This document shows positions 22,276-33,655 of a stretch of 64,000 nt of DNA, piece by piece. Each line of letters starts with the position of its first letter. The stretch's first letter is position 1. The stretch comes from Callorhinus ursinus (lineage: Eukaryota > Chordata > Mammalia > Carnivora > Otariidae), in assembly GCF_003265705.1 (NCBI RefSeq), contig NW_020312968.1, positions 1,060,305-1,124,304 on the forward strand, in the 5' to 3' direction. Made by a program: the position numbers and the translations under genes. The notes beneath the pieces are model-generated. The model ran no database searches. It was not told the origin of the DNA and worked only from the letters and a program-made list of their open reading frames with translations.

Positions 22276-24059
22276 GAAGAAAAAGGTGAGGAGGAAATAG
22301 AATTTTGGTACAGAAGTGCAGGGAGAGGCCAGGTAGGATGAGCCACATGATTGAAGGCTATCAAGCCAAGTATAGGCATGTGTTTTTTTAAAGTAAAACA
22401 AAATCACAGGCTTAAATAGAATAGCATCATCTCAGTTCAATCTATTTCTCTACTTCTATTTGAACTGCTGTCACAGATGTGTTTGTGGTTACTGCTAATA
22501 AACATTAAATCTCAGAATTAGATTGCCCATACATGTACTCTCAGACGCCCTCCGGATGGAGGGTTAATCAAACTAAACCACTAGACTGCAAGCTTCTGTT
22601 TAAGGTAACAAGAATTCAGAGCAGAGACAGATGAAACCAAAGGTGATCTGTGTGTGTAATTGCATGCATGTTTGTGTGTGTTTAAAGAGTGATGGTTTCC
22701 TCTTTTGAACTCAGTTTTAGGAAAACTAAATATCCTTTCTGAGGGAAGTGAAATGAATGGTCCCCATCATCAGCCCTTGTGACTTTTCTTACTCGTTTTC
22801 CACATTTGTCCCACAGATGTGCTGTGCTGATGAAGGATTTTTCACTTGGTGACTCATTAATTGGAACTTCCATTCTTTTTCAAGCTTCTAAAGGGAATTG
22901 GAACCTAAGAGGAAAGTGCCTTTGATGTAGTCAACATGACAGAACATATCCAGAGCATTCATCCCTCTGATTGTTCATGCTCTAGACCTAACCAATAAGA
23001 AATTTCAGTCCACAACTCCTGGTAAGCACATCGAACAAAAAAAACTAACCCTTAAGGGTTGCTAGGACCTCAGATTAGGTTGGACATCTCCCTGTGCTGC
23101 TAATTGTCTTTGTGTTAAACATCCCACAATGATGAGGTGTTGATTTTATTTTTCTCATATAGCTCATTAAATTCAGCACAAATAATGAAACCCAAAGGCT
23201 TTGTGTTTTACATAGTGTCAGTGAATCTGATCACTTTACAGTCCACCAACTTTAAATATTTCCAGTCAGGGCTCGTCCTGCTGGGGAAAAAAAATTAAAA
23301 ATTCTAAAGGAATATGATAGCACACTTTGGCTGCAGGACATGTGTGAACACAAAGAACACATTCTCTTCTTCCAGCTTAAAGTGCATCTGGCTGGGAACT
23401 TCTGCAGCAGCCTTTCCAATTTATCACTAAAATACCTATGAAGCAACAGAACAAGATGAAAATTCACACCTTCCAAAAATAAAGACTGATGGAAAACCTA
23501 TTACTTCACTCTAGAATTTCCAATTGCTACTCAGCTCTAGGTGCTGGGTTAAGAAAAATACACTTGTAGCTTTGCATGCAATGTTTTATGAAACAGAAAA
23601 TAAATAGGGTAGGGAGTTATTTCACCTCTCCTCGGTGTCTGCTCCATGCCAAAAAACAAAACCAGGTAGATATTCCTTCACTTTTAGAAGCAGAGAGAGG
23701 ATTCTGCCACCTACCATTAATCTTTCAACATCCATCCCAGGACTGAAATTATACAAAATAATACAGAATATGAGTGAATGGTTGGGGCAATACTGCGAGC
23801 TAAGAAATTACATTAGCAGTTATTTTGTCTTCAAGTGTTAGACATTGCAAATGCAGAAAAATATATATTTCTGTGCATCTTACCAGTTTGGAGGGTTACA
23901 GTGCCCGATACAAGGATAAGAGAAAAATCTTCCCTAATTCCGGTGGTATTGAACAAGGTGAATACCTACTAGACACAGACACCTGGGATGCAAGCTCTAC
24001 ATAGGTACCATGGTTTAAGACAATATTAAAAAGAGGATGTGCCCTGAACCAAACTGGAA
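22276..24059. other. Unclassified non-coding stretch
   Basis: About 1.8 kb without a repeat that I can name. No gene is seen. Small frames such as 23252-23476 show no motif. Confidence 0.45.
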
Positions 24060-25010
24060 ACTATGCTCCGTACAGAGGAACAAAAGTAATTAATAGAAAC
24101 TCTCTCTGAGAAAGCCCAGGCGTTGACTATTAGAAAAATACTTTAAAACAACTGTAATAAGTATGATGAAGAGAACAAAAGAAAAACCAAGAAAATATGT
24201 CTCACCAAGTAGAGAATATCAATAAAAGGACAGAAATTTAAAAAGTAGTAAAATAGAAATTTTGTAGTCGCCGTCTATAATAACTGAAGCGGAAAACTCA
24301 CTAAAGCTGCTTAGTGGTAGATTTGAGAAGACCGAAGAAAGAATCAGTGAACTTGAACATAGATCTACTGAGACTATCCAGTCAGAGAAACAAAGAGACC
24401 AAAAAATGAAACAAAATGAAGAGAGAGAGGGAGGGATGGAGGGAGAGTGGGAGGAAAGGGGGATAAAGAGAGAGAGAGAATCTATTTGAAGTCATAATAG
24501 CCGAACCTTCTCAAATTTGATGAAAAATTTTAATCTACACATCCAAGAAGCTCCACAAATTCCAAGTAGGATAAACTTAATGAGATCCACACCAAGACAC
24601 AACATTATTAAACTGTCAAAAACTAAACATAAAGAGAGCACCTGAAAGCAGCAAGAGAGAAGCACCTTGTTATACACAAGAGGCCATCAATAAGACTGAC
24701 GGCTGATTTTTTCACCAAAAACCATTAAGGACAAAAGCCAGCTGGATGGCATGTTCAAAGTGCTAAAAGGAAAAAAAAACCCTGTCAACTAAAAGTTTTA
24801 TGTCCAGTGAAAATGTCTTTAAAAATGAAAAAGAAATTAATACATTTTTAAATAAGCAAAAATTAAGAACTTGTTACTAGTAGACCTGCCCTACAAGAAA
24901 CGCTAAAGGAAATCTTTCAGGCAGAAATAAAAGAACAGACAGTAACTCAAATCTTCAAAAAGAAACAAAGAATACCAGTAAAGGTAACTACAGAGGTAAT
25001 TATAAAACTC
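24060..25010 (+). pseudogene. L1 ORF1 remnant and inter-ORF spacer
   Basis: Landmarks include gaatcagtgaacttgaacat, atttgatgaaaaattttaat, catccaagaagctccacaaa, gtagacctgccctacaagaa. In a live L1 this region encodes the RNA-binding ORF1 protein. Here no frame longer than about 60 codons survives. A purine-rich patch (24420-24480) replaces part of it. Confidence 0.75.
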
Positions 25011-26043
25011 AATATGTATGTATTTCCTTTGCACCTCCATTTTTAAGTGTGATTTAAAAAAAATAAGAGCATAGAACAATATTAAATCTATATTAATGAG
25101 TACATTAATGTAATTTGTGACAATAACAACATAAAAGGAGGGCAATGGCTATATTGGAGGAAAGCTTATGTATACTATTATAATAAAGTTGTATTAATCT
25201 GAATTAGATAGTTATAAATTAACATGTTAATTGTAATCCTGAGGGCAACCCCCCAAAATAACTCAAAAATGTGTAGTAAAAGAAACAAGTGAACTAAAAT
25301 GATACACAGGACAATAACTAACCAAAAAACAAAGAAGTAATGGAAGTATTGAGAAACAAAAAAAGATATACAATACATAGAAAACAAATAGTAAAGTGGC
25401 AGAAGTTCTTATTTATCAGTAATCACATTAACAATAAGTGAATTAAAATCCCCAATTAACAGGTAGAGTGCCAAAATGAATTTAAAAAAATAAAGCACAT
25501 GATCAGACAATAACCTGTCCATAAGAGACTCATTTTTAATCCAAAGAGACAAAGGATTTGACAGAAAAAGGATTGAAAAAGATATTCCACACAAACAGTA
25601 ACAAAAAGACATTGACATGGCTATACTAATATCAGACATAATAAAACTTTAAGACAAACATGTACTTGAAAGACAAAGATTATCATTATATAAAAGGGTC
25701 AATCCATCAAGAAGACCTAAAAATTGAAAACACAAATGAAAATGACAACAGGGTCACAACATAAATGAAGCAAAACTGACAGAATTGAAGGGAGATATAG
25801 CCAGTTCAATGATTACAGTGAGAGATATCAATAACCCAATTTCAATAAGGAACAGAACACCTAGTTGAAGATCAGCAAAGAAATACAAAATGTGAACAAC
25901 ACTATATCAACTAGACCTAACAGACCTAAAATTCTTCTTTCAACAACAGCAAAATAGACATTCTTCTCAAGGGTACAAGGAACATTCTCCAGAATAGGCG
26001 TTAGGCCACAAAATAAATCTCAGAAATTTAAATACTAGAACCA

Positions 26044-26179
26044 GGGGGTGCCGGTCTGGCTCCGTTGGTAGAGCATGCAACTCTTGATCTCAGGATTGTG
26101 AGTTCAAGCCCCGTGTTGGGAGTGGAGCAAACTTAAAAAAAAAAAAAATTGTTTTTAATTAAAAAAATAATAAAAATAA
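26044..26179 (+). mobile_element. Short tRNA-like SINE (SINEC_c-like) inside L1
   Basis: Head gggggtgccggtctggctcc, then ggtagagcatgcaactcttg, a B-box-like ttgtgagttcaagcccc, gttgggagtggagc and an A tail. It lacks the CT-rich body of the other SINEs. Imperfect target duplication aaatactagaacca (26030-26043) and aaacactagaatca (26180-26193) shows insertion into the L1. Confidence 0.9.
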
Positions 26180-26975
26180 AAACACTAGAATCATATAAAG
26201 TATGTTCTCCAACCATAATGGAATGAAATTAGAAATTAATAACAAAAGGGAATTTGGGGAAATCACAAATATATAGATATTCAACAACACTTAAATACTC
26301 AATAGGACAAAGAAGAAATCACAAGGACAATTAGAAGATATTTTGAGAGGAATTACATGATAACCAAATATATCAAAATTTATGGTATATGGCTAAAGCA
26401 GTGCTCAGAGGAAAATTATAATTTTAAATATCTACATTTTAAAAAAGGAGAAAAATCTCAAGTTCTTAACCTAAACTTCCACCTTAAAAAAACTAGGAAA
26501 AGAATGAATTTAAGCCAAAGCAAGAAGGAAGTAAATAGTGGAGTATAGCAGAGATAAATAAACTAGAGAATAAAGAAACAGAGAGGGTCAACAAAACCAA
26601 GAGTTGGTTCCTTGATAAAAATCAACAAAATTGACAAATCTTTAGTTACACTGACCAACAAAAAATGAGAGACTACGGTCACTAACATCAGGAATTAAAG
26701 TGGGGACAATGCTATCATCTTTACAGAAATTAAAAGATTGTAAGGGAATAATAAGAATGATTATATGACCAAAAACTTGGTAACCTAAATGAAATGAACA
26801 AATATTTCAAAACTCACAAACCATAAAACTGAGGAAGAAACAGAAAATCCAAATAGATCCACAAGTAAAAAACTGAATCAGTGATCAAAAATCCTCCAAC
26901 AAAGAAAAGCCCAGAACCAAATATCTTCACTAGTTAATTCTACCAAACATTTAGCTAATCCTTCCCAAACTTTTC

Positions 26976-27002
<27 letters not shown>
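26976..27002. repeat. (CA)n microsatellite in L1 ORF2
   Basis: About 13 CA units lie within the former reverse transcriptase region of the long L1, next to gaggaaggaatacctct. It probably varies in length. Confidence 0.95.
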
Positions 27003-27006
<4 letters not shown>

Positions 27007-29275
27007 AAGGAATACCTCTAACTCATTCTATGACACTATTATTACCAAAGCAAAGACAACAAAAGCAAAGTACAGATCACTATTTCTCATGAATATATAC
27101 ACAAAAATCATTAGCGTTTAAAACACTGATGAAACAAATAACTCAGTATATTAAAAGGACCAAATGAGATTTATCCTAGAAATGCAAGGGTAGTTCAATG
27201 TGCAAAAATAATTCAATATAATACACTATATCGATAGAATTAAGGGGGGGGAGGACCCCACATGATCATCTAACAGATACAGGAAAATTATTTGACAAAA
27301 TACAATGATCTTTCATGATAAAAACAATCAAGAAACTAGGGGTAAAAGGAACTTTCTCAATTTGATAAAGAGTATATATGAAAAACTCACAGCTGATATC
27401 ACACTAAAGGGTGAAAGACTGAAAGTTTTCCCTTTAAAATCAAGACCAAGACAAGAATGTCCACTCTCACCTCTTTAACTCAACTCTGTATTGGAAGTTC
27501 AATCCAGGGCAATTAAACAAGAAAAAAGATATATGAAGGCATCTACATTGAACAGGAATAAGTAAAACTACATATATATAAAAGAAATAGATGATTATAG
27601 ATGATTATGATGACTTATTGAGAATCATGCAGATGACATAATCTTTGTATATAGAAAAGCTTAATGAATCTACTTAAAATCTATTAGAATACATAATTTC
27701 AGCAAAGCTGCAGAATATAAGATAAACAAAATAATTATATTTCTATATGCATGCAATAATCTGTGAATGAAATTAAGAAAATTCCCTTACAATAACATCA
27801 AAAATATTAAAATATCTAGGAATAACTTTAGTCCAGGACACATTAGATGTGTAGAAAACTACAAAACATTGTTAACAGAAACTTTCCAAATATAGAAAGG
27901 CATATATGTTCACAGACTGAAAGACTTAATTTTGTTAACACAGCAATACTCTCTAAATTTAGCTACAGATTCAATGTAATCTCTCTCAGAATTCTAACTT
28001 TTCTTTTCTTTTTCTTCCAGAAAAAAATAAGTTGATCATTAAATGCATATAGAATTGCAAGAGACACTGAATCACTAAAAAAATCTTGAAAAAGAAATAC
28101 AAAGTTGCAGAATTCACATATCCCTACTTCAAAACTTAATTCAAAGCTCCCGTAATCAAAAAAGCCTAAGTACAAGCATAATAATGGAATACAATCAAGA
28201 ATCCAGAAATAAACCCATTCATCTACGATCAACTGATTTTCAACAAGATTGTCAAGATCATTCACTGAGGAAAGAATAGTCTTTTTAACAAATGGTGATG
28301 GAACAATGGGATATCCACTTGCAGAAGAATAAACTTTGACCCTAGCGTCACACCATATACAAAAATTAACTCAAAATAGATCAAAGACCTAAATGTAAGG
28401 GCTAAAACTATAAAACCTAGAAGGGAATATAGGTGCAGGTCTTTGTGACTTTGGATCAGCTCTTTCCTAAGTATGATACCAAAAGTACGAGGAACAAGTG
28501 AGATATATTGAACTTTGTCAAAATTAAAAACATTTGTGCTTCAAGAAACACTACCAAGAAAGTGAAAAAAAAAAAAAAAGCAACCCACAGAATGGGAAAA
28601 AACATTTGCAAATCATATATCTGATAAGACTCTAGTATCCAGAATATATAAAGAACACTTAAAATTCAATGACCAAAGAAAAGACAATTAATAAGTGAAC
28701 GAAGATAGAAATTTTGAATAGCTATTTTACCAAAGAAGATATACGAAAGGCCACTGGGCACATGAAAAGATGCTGAACACCACGAGTCATTAGGAAATGC
28801 AAATTAATACCACAATGAGATATTACTTTACACCCATGAGGATGGCTAATTTTAAACAAACAAAACCCCAGAAAACTACAAGTATTGATGAGAACGTGGA
28901 AAAATTACATTGCTGGTGAGAACGTAAAGCAGTACGTCCATGTGGAAAACATTTTGGCCTTTCCACAAAACGTCAAATATAGAGTTATCATATGACCCAG
29001 CAATTCCAGTGATCCAAATAAATAGACAGAAAGTAGATTAGTGATTGCCAGCAGCTGGGGTGAAGGGCAGTTGGAGAGTGACTGCCTGATGGGTTTGGGG
29101 TTTCTTTTCAAGGTAATGAACATGTTCTGGAATTAGTGGTGATGGTTGCGCCACATTATGAGTACGATAGAAACTACTGCACTGTATATTTTAAAATGGT
29201 CAAGATGGTAACTTTTATGTGAATTTTACCTCAATAAAATGAATAAAGAGAAAAAGAAAAATCAATGAAAAATAA

Positions 29276-30435
29276 AAAGTGATTCCATTTAAAAATGAAT
29301 AGAAAAAATACATTTCAGTCAAAATCGTAGCAAAAACAAACAAACAAACAAACAAACAAAAAACCAGAAACACCCCCACCCAAAAATGAGCATCTATTTA
29401 GGCCTGTTATCTTTTAAGGTGCAGAGAAGTAGAACCACTGTCAACTCTTCCTTAGTAGTCACCCAAATGACCAGTCTGCCTCTTCCTACCATCCCAGAAA
29501 TAAAATTTGGAAAGATATTTCCGGCCACTTACAAGGAATTTCCTGGGATTTCTCCAATTCAGAAGCAAATACTGCTCCACACAGAGGGAAGTAAAAATAT
29601 TCCCAGGATATTAGCACTCTAAAGATCCCTCCCTCTCAGAATTGATGACATTTCAGATGCTCTGAGAAATTGGGAATATAACTCAAGAAGATAAATTAGG
29701 GGATATTCCTGGGTAGCTAAACACACTGGCGGGAAATAGTGACTCTGACCTGCCATATACCCTCAGTGGGGATGAAAGACTGCTGTTTACCCAGCTGTGC
29801 TCTCAACTCAGTCCTTGACCCCAGCTGTTCTCTTTCAATCATAACAAATTAATAGTCTTTAGGGGCAAGTTTAAACATGCCACCTACAAGTTGTCTCTGA
29901 ATATATCAGGTGGAATACAGTCTTTAGTTCTACTGAAATCTCCCTAAATGTCATATTTTTCTATCATATAATTGTATACTTTTATTGACAGAAAAGACGT
30001 TGGGTTAGGAAAAACCTGCTGTTTTATTGATTTCCAACCGCATTTCTTCGTAACTAAAGTCACAGGGTGATTTGCTTTCATTCAACAAATTGAGGCTTTG
30101 GAAATATACTTGTCTGGCAGAACTGGATACAATCCACTAGGAAGGATCTCTATCCTAGAATTAGTAGACTTCAGACATATCTGTTTATTTACTTGTCTGG
30201 TGAAACGTAAGTAACAAAACATTCTCTCCTGAGATGATCAGCCAACAAGTGGGCCTTAAACTAGACAGAGGAAGACTTTTTTTGTTTTAAAAGCAACACC
30301 AACCAAAAAACTGTGAAGGGATATCAGATGTCCAATTAGATGAGGTTAAGTATTTTTCCTCTGAAGGTGATTTTTAATTTCCATATCTCAAGTGTAAACA
30401 GTATAAAGATTTCTAAAGTATAGTATAGCATGCTA
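29276..30435. other. Unclassified stretch after the long L1
   Basis: It contains an (AAAC)n run at about 29333-29363 close to the L1 tail. The rest holds no repeat or gene that I recognise. A 78-codon plus frame at 29386 has no known domain. Confidence 0.45.
29333..29363. repeat. (CAAA)n microsatellite
   Basis: Seven or so uninterrupted CAAA units flanked by A-rich sequence, near the tail of the long L1, from which it may derive. Confidence 0.95.
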
Positions 30436-30600
30436 CAATGTATTTTCAAATATAATATCTCATTTAATCCTAACTCTTTTTCCAAATGAGAAAAATAAAC
30501 CTTAGGAAATGTATGTAATTTACCCGACATCACACAGCCAGTAAGTGACAGAAGTAGAACTCAAATCTGGTCTTTTGAAGCAAGCCCAGAATTCTTTAGA
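30436..30600 (+). mobile_element. MIR SINE
   Basis: Plus-strand landmarks: aatatctcatttaatcctaa, tccaaatgagaaaaataaac, catcacacagccagtaagtg, acagaagtagaactcaaatc and gcccagaattct. The 5' end is missing. Confidence 0.85.
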
Positions 30601-31077
30601 AAATGGTTTGTTTTATAAGAAAATTAATATTTCCTAGACTTAAATGACTCAAATCTGAGCTTTCTCTGCTGAGACACTGTGTAGACCAATATCACATGTT
30701 ATCTCATTTCTTTCATTCTCTGGATGTGGAAATACATACAACATATGAAACTTTGCAAAAATATGATGACAGAGATGAAGAGTTGCTTTAATTATAATAG
30801 TTGATTTTACCTTCTTATTGGGCCGTATCCTAACCCTCATCCTTTTTGAAGATTGAAGATGATGACATCGATACATTTAGGAAAGAATATTACAAACGTC
30901 ATTTTTTGAGTTTCAACCCAAAAGGAAAATAAAATGAGCACATATTAATTTTTCCTACACAATGACTAATTTATCCCAAACTAATGGCTATTCTTCAAGA
31001 ATATACTATATACACTAATATACTATATTATAATTATGACTTATAAGAAACATAAATTTGGTCCTTCAAATCAGCAA
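30601..31077. other. Unclassified AT-rich spacer
   Basis: No repeat family or gene recognised. A palindrome-like ATA-rich patch lies near 31003-31035. Confidence 0.45.
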
Positions 31078-31900
31078 AATGTATTTCTCAAAGACCAAAT
31101 GGTCTTTGTCCACAGTTCCTGGCTCACAGCTTCCAGAACCCTTGCAACTTCCTGAGCAATAAGAGCAATAGGAGCAACTTTTGTTATAATATTTGGTCTC
31201 TTGTCCTCACTTCCTGAAATTATGAAATTATGGCTTCAGAGCCATAAAGGTGAAATGGCTGTCTTGTTATTCATAATTGGGTTTATGTTAATGAGGTAAC
31301 TTTTGGAAAGTACCTAAGGAAGGAGACTGGTTGCCAGGGGAAACAATCTTGAATAGAGGATCAGAACTTTCAGTCCCATCCCCTGATTTTCAGGTCAGGG
31401 ATAGTGGCTGAAGGTTGAACCAATCACTAATGTCCAATTATTTAAGCATTTATGTCTCCAAAAAAAACCCCAAAAAACAAAAGAGAGAGTTCAAAAGAGC
31501 TTCTGGATTGGTGACCACGTGGAGATGCTATAGAGTCACACGTCTGGAAAGGGCATGGAATCTCTGTGCCTGTTCCCCATACCTAGCCCTGAACATCTTT
31601 TCAATCTGGCCATTCCTGATTTATAGACTTTTATAATAAACTGGTATTTAGTAAGTAAAACACTGCTTTCACTCTAGCAAATAAGTTCAGCTCAGAAAGG
31701 GAGTTGTTGGAACCTCAGACCTATAGCCAGTTGGTAAGAAGCACAGGTGACAACCTGGACTTGTGACTGGCATCTGAAGTCGGAGCAGAAGGGCAGTTTT
31801 ATAGGACTGAGCCCTTAACCTGTGGGATCTGATGCTATCTCCAGGCAGACAGTGTCAGAACTGAGTTAATTGCTTGGTGGTGTGGGAAACCACCCCATCC
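31078..31900 (+). mobile_element. MER21-like ERV LTR, about 0.8 kb
   Basis: The order of landmarks is well kept: gaccaaatggtctttgtcca, tcctgagcaataagagcaat, tggttgccaggggaaacaat, gtgaccacgtggagatgcta, ttataataaactggtattta (poly(A)-signal-like AATAAA) and ggtgacaacctggacttgtg, then cctgtgggatctgatgctat. It appears close to full length with no retroviral genes beside it, so it is probably a solo LTR. The subfamily name is from memory. Confidence 0.8.
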
Positions 31901-32919
31901 CCCCAAAACACCTGCATCAGATTTGGTAATCAGAATAGTTCTATAGTTGTAAAGTTAATTTAGCAAAATATTTGCACATGATGACAGTAGTATTCATCAG
32001 TGAAATCATGGAATAGCATTATCTATTATACATAGGTCCATCCACAGTCACTCATGAATTATCATCTAAAAATGTTGGACGACTAAAGGCAAGACAAGAC
32101 ATAGGCAACTGGAATGATTTCTAACTCATGGACCATGGTTTTACAAAATCCTACATTGAAATGTTTATCTTTCAAATAGAGCTAGAGAAAAATTCTTAAC
32201 CATTGAATGAAAGCCAACCAATAAACTCCTATAATTTTACCTTCTTTATTTTTCAATTTCTTTTTCCATCAATCTAAATGTGCCTGGCTATCAAGATCTT
32301 TCCCCTATTTCTATTGCAAAAAGTACCTATTTTAAAACATGATTTTAAATAATTTTAATAAATTAAATTTATGCAGATGGCACTTTAAATTTGAAATAAG
32401 GCCATAAACAAGAAAGAGCCTGGGGCAATGGTGCAGGAAGGCAAATTGAAAATAACACACAGAATGACATCAGACACATTCACTAAGAAGGCATACAGAG
32501 TAGGAGAAAGAGATCTTTTGCTGTTACTAAAAAAGAGGTAACTTCAGAATGACAAAGATGAACAGATATTACCTGCTATGAGAATAATGATAGATTCAAC
32601 TGTGATGATTTCAGTCCTATGGGATTTATAATACCTTTGTAAATAATACTAAAAATGTATTTAACAAGTGGGACTTTGAGGGCTTGAAACTAGATAACAA
32701 AAGGCTGAGAGAAAGAGCTGAAGAAAAGTTATCACCATCAGGTTGAAAAGAATATATATCAAATCACTTTGTGCTTTGAGTTTTTCTTTGGAAATCCTTG
32801 CTTCATTTGGTACTACGAGATGTATTTTTAATAGTAAATGTACTTACATACATTTTGCTAAATCATACTAAAATACTGGTATTTTCTTTCCCTATATTTG
32901 GTTCTCAGGACACAATCAA
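31901..32919. other. Unclassified AT-rich stretch
   Basis: No recognisable repeat or gene. Confidence 0.45.
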
Positions 32920-33438
32920 TTCAGTAAATTCACTCAACAAAGTTTTTACAATACCAGTTGTGTACAAGACACTCTACTAGACCTTGAAAGAGATACAAAT
33001 TTACAAGGTCCCTGGGTTTTTTTTTTAATCACTTCTTTTTCTTTTTAAAGATTTTATTTATTCATTTGACAGAGAGAGAGAGAGAGAGAGAGAAGCAGCA
33101 GGAAGCGGGAGAGGGAGAAGCAGGCTTCCCGCTGAGCAGGGAGCCCGATGCAGGACTCAATCCCAGGACTCTGGGATCATGACCTGAGCCAAAGGCAGAT
33201 GCTTAACTGACTGAGCCACCCAGGCACCCCCAAGTCACTTCTTTTAATAGTAAAAATGAAGCATGTACCCAAATATTCTCAGTGCAAAGTAGTACAAGAA
33301 CCATTGTAGGTGTAATGGAGAATAATAAAGGAAGGATAAACCGTATTTGACAGTCAGAGATGACATCAAAGAGATGATATTTGGGATAACTTGAGAAGAA
33401 ACAGGGTAAGTAGAAGGTAGAAGGAGACCAGGAGCAAA
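32920..33438 (+). mobile_element. Ancient repeat split by a SINE
   Basis: Left part (32920-33010): aattcactcaacaaagtttt, acaagacactctactagacc. Right part (33246-33438): atggagaataataaaggaag, gatgatatttgggataactt. Both fit the ancient family seen at 56300, with the SINE at 33040 between them. Confidence 0.5.
33040..33231 (-). mobile_element. CAN SINE with target-site duplication
   Basis: Minus-strand copy with attttatttattcatttgac, (GA)n, gggatcatgacctgagccaa and ccacccaggcacccc. Flanks aatcacttctttt (33027-33039) and aagtcacttctttt (33232-33245) are near-identical. Confidence 0.97.
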
Positions 33439-33453
33439 GATCTAGGGAAATGA

Positions 33454-33638
33454 GGGGCACCTGGGTGGCTCAGTCGTTAAGCGTCTGCCTTCGGCTCAGG
33501 TCATGATCCCAGGGTCCTGGGATCAAGCCCCATATCATGCTCGGCAGGAAGCCTGCTTCTCCCTCTCCCACTCCCCCCGTTTGCATTCCCTCTCTCGCTG
33601 TCTCTCTATCAAATAAATAAAGTCTTAAAAAAAAAAAA
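33454..33638 (+). mobile_element. CAN SINE with target-site duplication
   Basis: Plus-strand copy from ggggcacctgggtggctcag to an A14-type tail. Flanks aagatctagggaaatga (33437-33453) and aagatctagggaaacga (33639-33655) are 17 bp with one mismatch. It lies 222 bases from an oppositely oriented SINE. Confidence 0.97.
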
Positions 33639-33655
33639 AAGATCTAGGGAAACGA

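Larger units (their letters stand above)
25394..29015 (+). pseudogene. L1 ORF2 remnant (endonuclease and reverse transcriptase)
   Basis: The start resembles the L1 endonuclease N-terminus (tttatcagtaatcacattaa). Later landmarks include gtcaatccatcaagaagacc, aaagaaaagcccagaaccaa (reverse transcriptase side) and catgcagatgacataatctt, which reads HADDII and corresponds to the catalytic FADD-type box of reverse transcriptase. The reading frame is broken many times and the C-terminal part is deleted. It cannot encode a working protein. Confidence 0.85.
24060..29245 (+). mobile_element. Long fossil L1 (L1MA/L1MB-like), about 5.2 kb
   Basis: One plus-strand L1 can be followed nearly throughout: ORF1-type sequence, spacer, ORF2 endonuclease and reverse transcriptase, then the 3' UTR (gtaatgaacatgttctggaa, gtatattttaaaatggtcaa, tacctcaataaaatga). 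The 5' UTR is missing. A deletion near 29008-29020 removes the end of ORF2, jumping from gacccagcaattcca to agacagaaagtagattagtg. Stops and frameshifts are frequent. A SINE (26044) and a CA repeat (26976) interrupt it. Confidence 0.92.

Noticed and set aside
26044..26145. Possible tRNA gene (A- and B-box-like words)
   Set aside because: It has a poly(A) tail, a target duplication and SINE wording, so it is a tRNA-derived SINE.
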